The notes beneath the pieces were generated by a model. It saw nothing but the letters and a program-made list of their open reading frames with translations, had not been told where the DNA came from and made no database searches. The translations under genes were made by a program, and so were the position numbers. Shown one piece after another: positions 1 to 11,703 of a stretch of 64,000 nucleotides of DNA. The stretch's first letter is position 1, and each line of letters begins with the position of its first letter. The DNA comes from Neospora caninum Liverpool (lineage: Eukaryota; Apicomplexa; Conoidasida; Eucoccidiorida; Sarcocystidae), in the NCBI RefSeq assembly GCF_000208865.1, contig NC_018396.1:1574630-1638629 (forward strand). Direction: 5' to 3'.

Positions 1-1509
1 CTTGCGTGTCAACGTCCCTCTTCTGTGGTAGCAAGTACACTGCCGTGTTTTGTAGAAACGAAGCGGGGAGATGCCCTGGTTACTAGCGAGCACCTGCACC
101 AGGATGTGGGGCTCTACGTGGTAGGCGGTAGCGAAGTTCAGTGCAACATGTATGGAGTACGTTAGTTTAATAGGCAGGAATCGATTTACTGCTGAGGATG
201 TGCCCTTAAGTCTTTAGCACAATGCGAGCACTCTTGCGATTCGGCCGGAAACCTCATGGGTGCCCACACTGCATTGGCTGATCAGACTAGTCGGCTTGGA
301 TAAATGTCATCAGGGTGCTCGTGCATTTGCACCGCCGGCGATTGCTGCCAAAAGCAACCTGCGACCCATGGTCAATTGCTCGTTGGTCCTTAGCTACTCG
401 GAAGGGGAAGAAGCAGTAGGGTGACCGGGTGGCTGGGAAACTCAACCTCCAGAAAGCGCTTAGTTCACTAAGCCGTATTACCTGGGGATCGCCCACGCGC
501 TTGCAAACTGTCGTTCATACACCTCTCTTTACGTATAGGCAAAATTAGCCGTGTTTGCGGTCAGATTGTATGCGAACGCAAGAGTATTAAAGTCTCCGTT
601 GACAGCAGACACGAGACGCGGGTGTCTGAAAGGTGCTTGCAGGTGACCTAGCCACATTTGGGATCGGGTGCAGCAGCTGTCCCCACCTGCTTTCATCACG
701 TCGATCTGAGGCAGCCGTTGCCGTCCGTCTCTAAACCGAGCATCGCACAATCAGCAGTGTCTGGGCGGATGGTTCAAAAGAATTTAGTCGAGGACGTTTC
801 CTTTGTATTTGTTTGGTGAGGAGCACCCTCTGTTCCCGTATTGGTGGGTCAGCGTCTCCGGGCGGCGGTCGCGGTCCCAGTTTCTGTCATCCAGGGCTCC
901 TGAAATGCGGTTTTTTCGCACGTCCAGTAGTGTAGTGGGCTGATGAGAGAATGTACAGGCATGCCCGTGACCTTGTTTATTTGATCTGATACACAAGCGC
1001 TCAATGCATTTCAAGTACAGCTGTCTGACAGTTCCTTTTATGAAAGAATTTGTGTGTGTGCCTCGGTGAGGCACGAGAGTTCCGAGCTCGATTCAAATTC
1101 ACCGAGTCTTTCTCCCCGTCGGGACCGCTTCGTAGCAACACGGAGCGCGGAAAGCGGTTGTCGTTCGTCGACGATCAACCTGTCTCTGATGAATTCGGAA
1201 AAGTGCGCCCACGAGAGTGCGCTGAGTAGGAAATGTGAGTGTTTCGGGACGTGGTAGTTTGATTGCACAAGTTTTTGTTCAGTTACGTAGCTGGACGTAA
1301 AACGCGTTCTGTAGGCGGCTTGCGCCATCGCTGCGCGTTGCAGACACAGATCAGGTGAGGCAGTGAGGGTCCGCGGTCAAGTCGCTCATTCGGTAACTTG
1401 ATGCCTGAGTGACATGAAGGCTACAATCTGGTATTCTGACACTGGCGGATACGAATGGTCTGGAATCGGTGTCCCTCGGGGCGGATACGCGTAGGTGACA
1501 GGAAGTGAA
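1..1509. other. Spacer without recognisable gene
   Basis: Only short overlapping open frames on both strands (up to about 96 codons), none with recognisable motifs. No microsatellite or RNA gene was seen. The last bases (about 1490-1500) contain a TAG followed by GTGACAG, which could serve as a splice acceptor for the open frame that follows. Confidence 0.5.
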
Positions 1510-2520
1510 ATGATGATAGAGGGCCTAATTGGAAGTGACGCTGCCTTTCTGGGTGTGGCTGCCCTGGTTGAACGACCTGCAAAAGACCAGGCTTTGCACG
1601 CAGCAGAGGCGGGGGACAGGCACACAATCAGGGAATTTGTTGACTGCAATTCGCCACTGTGTACCACAATAGTGCGGCAGCGCCAGCGAAACCCCATTAG
1701 TGATAATGACGTCCAGGCAATGGCTGTAGATTCATTCATTCATGTGGAACCTGTGTCTAGGGACTCTGGGATTGAGGGCAAAAATCGCATCTGGATTGAG
1801 AAAGGATTTTCCACGGGTTGCAATGTCCGACTCTGTCCACCGCTACAGGCTCTTATTGTCTACGCTCAGCCACTCTACATATGCGCCGATTCTTTGCTCG
1901 AAGCGCCCGCTGCAACCGATAGGCGCCAAGCAGCTGGGCCCGCCACGGGCGGCGCATATTGCAGTCACCTAGTCACAGGGTGGAGGCAGGGAAAATTTGT
2001 ATTACGTATCTTCTTTTCTGGAGAGCCCCTAGACTTCGAGTGTCCGTCTGCCGGTACGTTGGCCAGCAGAATGACAAGATGCTGTTCATTTGTGAGTCAT
2101 ATAGGAGTGGATGGCGACAGACAGATTCATATTCACCTTGACAGGGGCCTACTAATCCCAGCATTGTACAAACGTATACAGCCGGCCCCAATTGAGGATA
2201 GGAAGATACCGTCGAGGCGGACCCCGGATACGGGCCGAATACAACTTTCCGAGACTGATGACGAGGAAAGACGAATGCTGTGTCCCCTGGCACCACGAAT
2301 GGATGCCCAAATCGCCATCATCTGCCTTCCCGAGCCTACGGAAGACGAAATGCTTCCTGAGACAATGGCGACCCAGCACGTGACACAAAAGATGGGAAGA
2401 TATGAGCGTGGGTGTATGGCAAATGAAGGGACGTTTCAGTTGAGATGCAGCATTCCCTGGGGGATGTCCACCCGACTCGAACAGGTGTTAATGGCGATCC
2501 GGTCTGGCGACACTCTGTAG
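1510..2520 (+). CDS. Orphan open frame of about 336 codons (hypothetical)
   Basis: A single frame stays open from about 1495 to a TAG at 2518-2520. The first ATG in the frame is at 1510. In sequence of balanced base composition, more than 330 codons without a stop is unlikely by chance, so this may be an exon or a decayed gene. The product has scattered cysteines, no signal peptide, no membrane segment and no motif I recognise. Shorter plus-strand frames at 2881-3189, 3443-3664 (with a hydrophobic stretch of about 20 residues) and 4156-4491 could be further exons, but I found no convincing splice chain. Function unknown; it may not be expressed. Confidence 0.3.
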   Translation: MMIEGLIGSDAAFLGVAALVERPAKDQALHAAEAGDRHTIREFVDCNSPLCTTIVRQRQRNPISDNDVQAMAVDSFIHVEPVSRDSGIEGKNRIWIEKGFSTGCNVRLCPPLQALIVYAQPLYICADSLLEAPAATDRRQAAGPATGGAYCSHLVTGWRQGKFVLRIFFSGEPLDFECPSAGTLASRMTRCCSFVSHIGVDGDRQIHIHLDRGLLIPALYKRIQPAPIEDRKIPSRRTPDTGRIQLSETDDEERRMLCPLAPRMDAQIAIICLPEPTEDEMLPETMATQHVTQKMGRYERGCMANEGTFQLRCSIPWGMSTRLEQVLMAIRSGDTL

Positions 2521-5500
2521 AAGTTTTCGACTCTCTGCAACTGCGGCAATTGCAATTCTGTGTCCAAAACTCGGGTTTCAGAGGAGATCAGTGGCCTTTG
2601 CCCGGTCTCGCGACCCGTTTTAGTTCCTGGCATATCACAGGTCTCTCCCTGCTTAACTGAATGAGTTTACGTGCGGCCCTGTCTCGTTGAAGGTTTTCGG
2701 TAGCGTGCTGGCGTTTCCTGAGTATGTGATCCATTCCCTTGGAGCCAGGAACGTTGCAGTGTGATTTACACGGAAACTATACCAGAAGAGACAACGGACA
2801 GTATTTTAATCGTTATGTTCTCCCGGTGGCAGAACCCCCATGGCGCGTGTAGCGAGCGCCGTGCGGACTGAAACAAGCACATGCGGTGTTGGAAGACGGT
2901 GGTCGCACCAGGGAAAAAGGCAAAGTGTTTGATCCACGTAGCTGGACAAGAGTATCAGCCGGGGACGATCATTGCGACCCGAAGTTTTTTGAGCCGTCAA
3001 ATAAGGATCACTGAGCCTGGAGCGTGCGACTTAGTGCCCGCAGTTGAAGGAGCTTGCTCCGTCAACAGGACTGAAGGCAGGCAAAGTCGTCAATTTGAGT
3101 CTCGTGGGAGGCATGGAGCCGCTACCGGGCAGATACCACCTGCATGCAGCATCAAGAAGAGCATACTAATTTCATGCGGGTGTGCCTGACATTTTCAAGC
3201 GACACCACATGGAGCAGCGCATGTGACCCACGTGCTGGTTGGTGTATGAGAAGTCAAATATAACGGAGACAGGCTTGAAAAGGCGTTTCTCCGTCCCAGG
3301 TAGATGGTAAAGAGTTTGTGTACGCTACGCTCCTGATGTATACCTGTGGTGTGCCTGCCGCTTTCAGCGGAAGCAAATTGGGGAACCAGCTTTCCACCTC
3401 CATGCGGATGATGGAGCAGTATCCCATCTCTCTGTTTGGGTTTTGCTACACTCATGGACCAAGATTTGTAGAATAAAGACCAAGGAAGCTGGCATATCTG
3501 CACTACGAGCAAGTGCGTTTACCGGACTCACCTTCGCGGTTTTGCTAACGCTCTGCATCGTTTCTGAACTGAGCCGCTTGACGGTGGAGTCACGCCTAAA
3601 GCAAGCGCTGACGGAAGGGCTTTGTGCCTTCTTCGGCGGTTTCGCTAAATCGTTTTGGCAGTGACAGTTCAACACGATGAAGGAACTGCTGCTTCAGTTA
3701 ATGGGTAGTCATGGTAACACGACCATCGTCAATGCCTACTGTTCAGATCTGTCAGGACGATGCGGTCATATATGTTGACCTGCCCTCGTGAAAGTTTTCG
3801 GGCCTTTTGTGTGGAATCTCCTGCAAGGCGAGCGCTGCTGGAGCTGTACTTCCTCCCGTCTCCCAGATCGCCAGAGTTTGCGGAGCTGTTCTCTGGTGGC
3901 CATGGTGAATAGCATCCTTTTAAGACCCGTACTATAGTGCCACGGCAATTGCCGTCAACCTTGCTTTCAGTGGAGTGCGGTTTGTTCTTTAAGTCACGCA
4001 TGGTGCATTAGACAACTGGCATACCGGCAAGTCCTGAACTCCGCATTTCCAATGCAGCATCAATCCGAAAGACCATAGAGGCGGACCCCCATCACATTGG
4101 CAAGGATGAGCTCCGTACCTCGTGTTCGTTTCGTAAGTGCACACGCGTGACATAGTTGCTGTCGAGTTCCGGCATCGGGGTAACGCTTCCTCTCATCCGG
4201 CAACAAAGGGCATACCGACAAGGCCGCGAACAAAAGGTTACCGAACTGGATGCAGAAGGAGCATTTGAAACACACACTGAGCGCCTGTTTGAGCCGGGCA
4301 GCTCCTCGTATGCTGCAGCAGCAACTGCTTTCTTCAGAAGCTACGTAGTAAGGGCTGGAGATGTCAATAAGCTTGTTGAGGAAAAACTGAAAAGCGACTA
4401 CTCCGGTGAGTGGTCCGGCTTGAGAATCATACATGAAGGGCAGGCCTATCGACCACTTCAGACTGTGTCTGTTTTTCTGGTTGAGCTTTGACTTCTACAG
4501 GTGTGTCAGCAAGAGCGAACTCCTGCTCGTCATTCCGTGGCAGCCAGTTAACCGGTGACGAAATCGCGGACAATAGAGAATTCCCTGTCACCGCTTATGC
4601 AACACGTAACTGTAAGTTGGTCCATCATAAAGCAAAACGTATTTCCTTCGTTCATGCGGTCGCGGGGCCTCCCTTTCAAAAAGTGATTCTGTCTTCTGTG
4701 AATGTTTGGTCGCGCATATGCAGCTCTGTTCTCGTTAAAAAAACCACCTTTTCCTACTAGACGTTGCAACGGAACAACTTTCGCTTTCTAAGGGGGCAAA
4801 AAATATCCAGCCTTGACGGTGTGTAACTGACCACATCGATTGATGTGTCGGCAACTTGAAATGTTGCGCTTGTGTATGGGTAAGAACACTGATTTTCGTG
4901 TGCTGTCCCTGGCAGACATGGACGCTGTTTGTGTCGGTTTCTGTATGCGCCTGAAACCCCGCCAGCTTCAGACGGCGTACTCGCGGATCTTCGCCCGCCA
5001 TCGTCGCTCTCGGGCATCTGCAGCCCCCCTGCCGGCTGTCACCGTTTCACTCCCACTGCGCATTGTTGCGCGCCGCCGTCGCGGATTCTTTTTCCTAATT
5101 GGTGTGCGTTTCATCTTTATGTGTTTATCTGTTGCTCGCGTTCCTCTGATGTTTCCTCTGTGGCTGTGTGCACTCTCAACTGTTCCTTTTTCTACGGAGA
5201 AGAAGCAGAGACTGGGCTGTCTCTGTCGAGGAGCCGTAGTCCGCCTACCCCAAAGTGTTCCACATTCGCGGCTCAGCTACGAAGTCACGTTTTAGTTGTA
5301 CTGACCCTCTCCCCCTGTGACCTGCGCAGTAGCCCGCCGTATACTCCGTTTTATCAGTTCGATACAGCCCAAGTCCTGCGTTTTCAGCAGGGTACTTTGA
5401 ACGAAACCTAGCTGTGTTCATCAGAAGTCATTTCTCCCCTGGATTTGCCACTTTTGCAGCGTGAATTACTGCTATTCTCTGTCTAAATTTACCCAGGAGA

Positions 5501-6171
5501 AAAGGTAGTTGTGGGCGCGTGGAAAACTGTGTTTTTTGTCGGCTTAAACGGACGAGCATCGCCCCCCAGCTGGCCTTATACATGGCATACTTTCTCGTTC
5601 GTCTTTTCCACTCCTCTCTGCGCCGTCGCCAGCTGCCCTTTCCCCCACATACTATGCCCAACTCTCCTCTCTCTCGTTGTTGAAGCATTCTGTCTCTTTT
5701 CTCTTCTTTCTTTTTAGACGCGGTGGTTTTCGCAGGCCACGCGGGGCGCGGTGGACAGAGCCTTTTTTACGAAATTAAGTGTTTTTTGTTGTTTAATTCC
5801 CCGTGCGATTTGCATTGTTTTTTGAACCATCACGCTCACCATCATTCCGTCGGTTTTGAGGGCGCGCGAGCGGTGTCGTTGCTGTTTTGCTCGTATTTTT
5901 CTTGTAACTTGCGTTTTTTCCTCCCGTGGATTTCTTCTTTCCGCCGTCCTTTTTGTCCCCCGTTTTTGTCTCTTTTGTTCTTCACGCATGGCCCCACTTG
6001 GAACTAAGCGCGCCAAGTTCCGTGGTTCTTTGCAGTCGTCTCCTTTGTCTTGGATCCTCCTTTTTTTTCGTTTTTGTCGCGTCGCTTTTTTTGCCCCGTT
6101 CGTGGCTCTGTCGGGCGCGTGTCTGCCGGTATCTCGTACGTCGTCTCTCTTCTCGTCCCCAATTGCACCCA
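2521..6171. other. Spacer and probable promoter/5' UTR of the downstream helicase
   Basis: Contains scattered frames below 160 codons with no family signature. From about 5000 to 6171 the plus strand becomes T- and CT-rich, as is common in coccidian 5' leaders. Several upstream ATGs precede the helicase start. In particular, the helicase frame itself is open back to 5926, with an upstream in-frame ATG that would add 82 hydrophobic, non-conserved residues. Confidence 0.5.
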
Positions 6172-9007
6172 ATGGACCCGCAGCACCACCTCTCTCCGGC
6201 AGCAGTAGACAACGCTGTCGGGTCTCGCGGTGGCGTTGGCCAGTCCGCCGGTCTGCAGCCGCAGCCGAAGAGATATGTTCCTCCGCACCTTCGAAATCGC
6301 CCTCCTGCGGACTACTCTGGTGGCGTAGGTGCCAGCGGCGGGTATCCAGAGTATCCCTCGTCAAACACTCCGCTCGCCTCCCAGCAGGGTGCCCACGGCC
6401 CGTCCGGTCACTCGCCTACAGACCGGAGTAGCTACCCGAACGCGACTGGGGCCAGCAATGGCCTCAGCGCGGGAAGTCCCGGCCAGGGGACTCAGGGTCG
6501 GCGCTACGTGCCCCCAGGCTCCGGTGATCGTTTCAGCTGTCTCGGCGCCGGAGCTCCCCGGTACACCCCTCCCAACGCGGCGTACAGTGCACAAGGACAA
6601 GGCGAGTTCCAAGGAAATGCATCGGGGGGTGTGTACAACGCTCGCGCAGCTGCGATGCAGCAAGGCGGCGGTTACAACTCTCGGTCCATGCGGGCGAGTG
6701 CGACGGGGACAGGCTGGGACGTGAGGGACGGGCGTCGCTACGTTCCCGAGAAGGAGAAGGAGGTCTTCAGCAGCGACAAGTTGCAGAGCACAGGAATCAA
6801 GTTCGATTCGTACGACAAAGTTCCAGTGGAGTTGAAAGGGCGTGGAGCTGAGCGCATTATGGCAATTGAATCTTTCCAGACCCCGGGCATGCAGATTCAC
6901 CCGCTTCTCCTGCAGAATGTCTCGCGCGTGAATTACACCAAGCCAACTCCGATTCAGAAGAACTCGATCCCAACGATTCTGTCGGGCCGTGATTTGATGG
7001 CATGTGCACAGACAGGATCCGGGAAAACCGCAGCTTTTCTGTATCCGATCATCGCCCGCATGCTCCAGGATGGGCCCCCTCCATTGCCTCAGGCAGCTGC
7101 AGGTGGCGGTTCTGGGTATCGCAAACCGCCAGCGTATCCAATCTGTTTGGTCCTCTCGCCTACGCGTGAGTTGGCTATGCAAATCTATGAAGAAGCGCGC
7201 AAATTTCAATTTGGCACAGGCGTGCGGACTGTCGCCGTCTACGGAGGTAGCGATGTCAAGCGCCAGCTTATCGACTTGGACGGCGGATGCGACATCTGCG
7301 TCGCCACCCCTGGCAGGCTTGTCGATCTCCTCGAACGGCGAAAGGTGAGGCAGGGGACGCGCCAACCCGGCCCGTAAAACTCGGATAGAAATCGCTGAAC
7401 CTTTCTTATCGCGTATACATGTAGCTTACAGTACACAAAGAACAAGTGAGAGCAGTCGGCGCCTCGGGAGACAACGTTCAGGAACCGTGTGGCGAGGACA
7501 GGAGGAGGCGTGGGGGAAGAAAGGAGTTGCGACTGTTATCGGCAGATGTAGAATTTCTGTAGTGATGCTCGAGGCGGAGCCGTTCTCTCGGAACTGCAGT
7601 TGTGGGCCTGGAAAGGGGTGACGTGTCTTCCAGTTGCCAAGTCAATGAGTGATGCTTACAATGAAATCCAAATGAGCCTTTCGAGAGAGGATCCAAGCCG
7701 GCTATAAGACTTTTACACGGCATTCCTCGCCCCATGGAAAGCAGGGGAGCCGCTTCACAAATGCCAAGGGAAACGGCGCGGATGGTTCACTGAGTGTTGT
7801 GGCGTGCTTAGAGAAGCGCTGGCCCGGGCGTGTCGTGCAAGAGCGGGCAAAAGGCCTCTCCGTCTCCTGAGTGTTCGTCAGAGCGCGAGGTGCGTTCTTC
7901 TGATTCGGTGCAACAGGACGTCTTTTTTTGTGTGTTTCTTTGTTTCAGGTCCGTCTTGGTTTGGTTCAGTTTTTTGTGTTGGACGAGGCAGATCGCATGT
8001 TGGACATGGGTTTCCTGCCCCAGATCAAACTGATTGTCGAGAGCTTCGATTTGCCCCCGTCCCCTTCACCGCAGACAGCAGGATATCCGTCTCTCGGAGG
8101 CGACAGCGGCCCGGGGCGCCGGGTGGGACGGCAAACTGTCATGTTTAGCGCGACTTTCCCGCGAGAGATTCAGATGCTGGCGAAGGATTTCCTTGAGGAC
8201 TACATTTACCTCGCTGTGGGGCGCGTGGGGAGCACGAACGAGTTCATTCGTCAGCGCCTGCAGTATGCGGATGAAGACCAGAAACTGAAGTTGCTGGTCA
8301 AACTGCTCCGCGAAACCGAGAAGGGTCTGACGATCATTTTCGTGGAAACGAAGCGCAAAGCGGATATGATTGAGGACTACCTCGTCGACGACGACTTCCC
8401 GGCAATCTCCATCCACGGCGACCGCACGCAGCAAGAACGTGAAGAGGCACTCCGTCTTTTCAAGGCCGCAAAGTGTCCCATCCTCGTCGCCACGGACGTC
8501 GCAGCCCGTGGACTTGACATCTCCAACGTCACTCACGTCATCAACTTTGACCTCCCGACCAACATCGATGATTATGTGCATCGCATTGGACGTACCGGTC
8601 GCGCCGGGAACCTCGGCCTGGCCACGTCGTTCGTGAACGAGAGCAACAAGCCGATCCTCCGTGACCTCCTGAACCTCTTGGAAGAGGCCAAGCAAGACAT
8701 TCCTTCCTTCCTGCCGCCTCTCGTCCTCTCGTGCACCTCTTCCTCGTCGCGAATGGGCGGCGGGTGGGGCGGAGGCCGCGGTGGGCGAGGAGGCAGAGGC
8801 GGCGGGGGAACGTTCGGTGGCCGGCAAGGCGGCGCAGGCTACGGCAGCATGAGTGGCATGGGGAGCCGAGCTGGAGCTGCTCCGATGGGGGACAGTCGCC
8901 TGCCTGCGTCGGACTGGCGAACGAACCCGGGAGGCAGCCGTCCGATGGGCGGTTTTCGAGCGGCCGTCATGAGTGGAGATCGTCCCGGAGGCATGGATGC
9001 GTGGTAG
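6172..9007 (+). CDS. DDX3X: DEAD-box RNA helicase, DDX3/Ded1 type
   Basis: ATP-dependent RNA helicase of the DDX3/Ded1 subfamily, which in other eukaryotes unwinds 5' UTRs during translation initiation and acts in mRNP granules. Two exons join in phase 0: 6172-7344 (donor GTGAGG) and 7949-9007 (acceptor TTTGTTTCAG), giving 743 residues. Visible motifs: PTPIQ (Q motif, about 258-262), AQTGSGKT (279-286), [17 protein letters not shown] (403-406), SAT (458-460), [21 protein letters not shown] and HRIGRTGR (602-609). The N-terminus has the Ded1-type RYVPPHLRN (34-42) plus degenerate RY-V/T-P echoes; the C-terminus is a GGRGG-rich RNA-binding tail. I chose ATG 6172 because the in-frame extension upstream is hydrophobic and unlike Ded1 proteins. 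The 604-nt intron lies just before motif II. Symbol given by family resemblance. Confidence 0.95.
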
Positions 9008-11703
9008 TGCGGCGACAGATTGGCAGAGACAACGCAGGGTGTGCGCGACGACGCGGAACGAGATGGTGATACGAGCGGAGCGCAGACCTGGGGGAAAAAT
9101 CACTGAAGAGACGCAACATGTATTATAATGCCCGTCTGTCTGTGGAGTAGCCATTTAAAACGAAAGACTGGAACGGGGGCGGATGCGAGTGGAGAGGAGA
9201 GCGAGTAGTGTGGCAACTGCGATGGTTTTCGAGGGAGAAGTGGCCACAGATCTTCTTTGGGATCACGAAGTGCTGATCGTCTCGAGAGGAAAATAGAGGA
9301 CTTTTGGATAGAGAGAAAGCTTTTTCTTCCGTGCTTGTTGAAGGTGGGACGCCGACGAATATATTCAGGCAGAGACACAGAGGACGAGTCACGCATAGGG
9401 AGTAGAAAAACGTTGTGTAGGGTGGGTACAGACTCGAACATACATGCCGATCGGACGCAATGCCTCGAACAACTCTGGATTTATTGATTCGTGCATTGGT
9501 GACTGTTTATACTTTCATGTGTTGCCGTGGTTTGGAGACGCAAGGTCTGGTATACGCTGTGTGGAGCGTTTGTCCACTCTGGATTGTTGGTATCTTCAAG
9601 AGAAAACGTCCAATGTGTGCAAAGGCCCACGACCGATAACCGAGACGGGCAGGTGCGCCGAACGCAGTTGTTCCACAGCTGATTTTTGGAGCATGAGTGC
9701 TTTCGAGGAGGACAAACCTGCGCACCTTTCGAGGCGGACAAACCTGCGTACTCTCACAAATTCGCTAGTACTGTTGGCTTAGGCCTTTGGCTGTAAGTGT
9801 TCGCACGAATGTGGCTTCGCAGGTAATTTAGAACAGACTCATCGGCACTAACACGGGCATAGAATAGGCAATGGCCTGAAGCAACTGAGAATTCGTCACC
9901 CGACGGCTGAGGAATATTCCGATACCGGTAATCTGACAACCACAGGCACGTGATCAGTCTCCGCAGATTGTTATGCCCAGCTAGTTAAGCAGAGGCTTCG
10001 AGGCATGGCCCACCTTTCACGCAGTCCACTTAAATCTGTGCGAATGCTGGATGTAGTACTGAAGGTTTGGGGGGTGGATGGATTTTCAGAGAACGAGGTC
10101 CTGATCCTCTGACGTCAAATGGCGTATGTCGAAACAGAACAAGGAGGAAGAGACGTGGGACGGTCACTATCGACTGCCCTTCACACACTAGTTTGCTCTT
10201 CTGGGTCACCAGGAGAGGTCTGATACATCACACCGACTGTACGCGTTTGTTCATCCACCGCGGTGACGCATTGAAGTGTGTACTGTAACGCTTCTGTAGT
10301 GTGTTTGAAAAACTGGCGCCTCAGGTCCATGCAGGAAATGTTACGATGTTCCTGCCAAGCTGTTTCCTCGGAGAAGCCTTGTGTGGAAGTTGTTGCATAA
10401 GCACCACCCAAACTTTAGTTAGGCTCCCAGTGGCAAATACCGAAATGAGATGCTTAGGGCGCTACTGATGCCGCGTTTTCTGGGGAAATTCGCTGAGATG
10501 GACTACTGGATTGGATACTCGCATGCTGTGCAACGCGGAAGCTCGGAAGCCACACGTGTGGAAAAGCCCAAGTGCTGGCTAGTGAGTAGTTACTTAAGAA
10601 ATCAGTCATGAACATAAAAAACTCCAAAGAGTTAATCAAATGACTGAAGAAACCGTACAACCGACGGAGAAAGAATCGCCATCGACATGATGCATTTTGG
10701 ACCGAATCCGGGCTCCAGCCACACCCTGGGTGACTGCGTTCCTCCGGCTTCAGTCACCCGAAAAATGAACTTACTGTTCAAACGCGATCTCGTTCCTGCA
10801 GATGCTGCACATGCCCTCGCTCGTGGAGAGTTGTTCTATATCCACGCCCAACAAGCTACTTCTCCACCTGGACTTGAAGAAGTTTGGATGGTACATTTGC
10901 TGGGTGGCAGCGAATATCGTTTCCTAGGCCCCATTGTGATACCTTCTCAAGTCTGACAGTTCGCGAGCGTAAGTGTTTTTTCTCGGCATCTTTTTGATGG
11001 TTGTTCTACTAGGTTGTTGTGACCAAGGGGAATTTCTCCGACTAACAATCGTGTTGGCGCTGCATGCGTAGCGTTTTCTTAAAAAAGGGCCATGCGAGAG
11101 AGATTATCGTCTGATGCGCAAGAGAGAAAACAATTTGTGGGGCGGGGGCATCTTTGAATGGTCAACGTAGCTGGCCTCAGCGCACATTTCGGTGCGCACG
11201 GGGTCGCGGTGTTTGATCATTCAGTGTTTCTGTGTCAAGGCTCGTTGCTTCTTCAAACCTTTGTTGTTGTTGCGCGTGTTGAGAAAGCCATTATCCTAAA
11301 TCGTGTGTTGGCCTACCAGGCTTTGAGTTTTGCGTACTAGGTCAGCCAAGTTTTCCAGAAATATGCAGTGAACCACGTTCGACTGCAGTACTCATGGTAG
11401 GCGAGCTAAAAAATAGCTCAATGAGGGCAGAACAGCCCCAAACTCCATTATGCCTTTTCTCTTCACATGCCCTTCAGAAGGACCTTTCCTTAGTCGCCAG
11501 TATCAAGTCTGAGTATTCTTGCGTTAGATATTTCGCCAGAAAGTTTATTCGGCAGGCTTTCTACGTGTAAACTGAAGCCCGTCTTCCTTGTCTCGTTTTG
11601 GACCGTGCTGCTTCCCTGCGGGAGCCGCTTTCTTGCTTCTGACACAGTTTCAGAGCCACATCTGAGAACTGCTGTTCGTCAGAATCGAAGGGCAGTGTCG
11701 ACA
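9008..11703. other. Spacer, 3' UTR of helicase and unannotated DNA
   Basis: The first few hundred bases are the likely 3' UTR of the DDX3-type helicase. Further on there are only short frames; the longest plain one (10687-10956, 89 codons, ATG start) shows no recognisable motif. The frame of the next gene is open without ATG from 11605, so its first exon could extend further upstream than annotated. Confidence 0.45.

Noticed and set aside
1510..2520. Possible SRS-type surface antigen
   Set aside because: Cysteine spacing and a FECP string recall SRS domains only vaguely; no signal peptide or GPI signal could be joined to it.
5926..6171. In-frame N-terminal extension of the DDX3-type helicase
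   Set aside because: 82 Phe/Ser/Leu-rich residues read from T-rich leader DNA; not like any Ded1/DDX3 N-terminus.
6361..7365. 334-codon minus-strand frame opposite DDX3 exon 1
   Set aside because: Mirror of a GC-rich coding exon; no motif, while the plus strand carries conserved helicase motifs.
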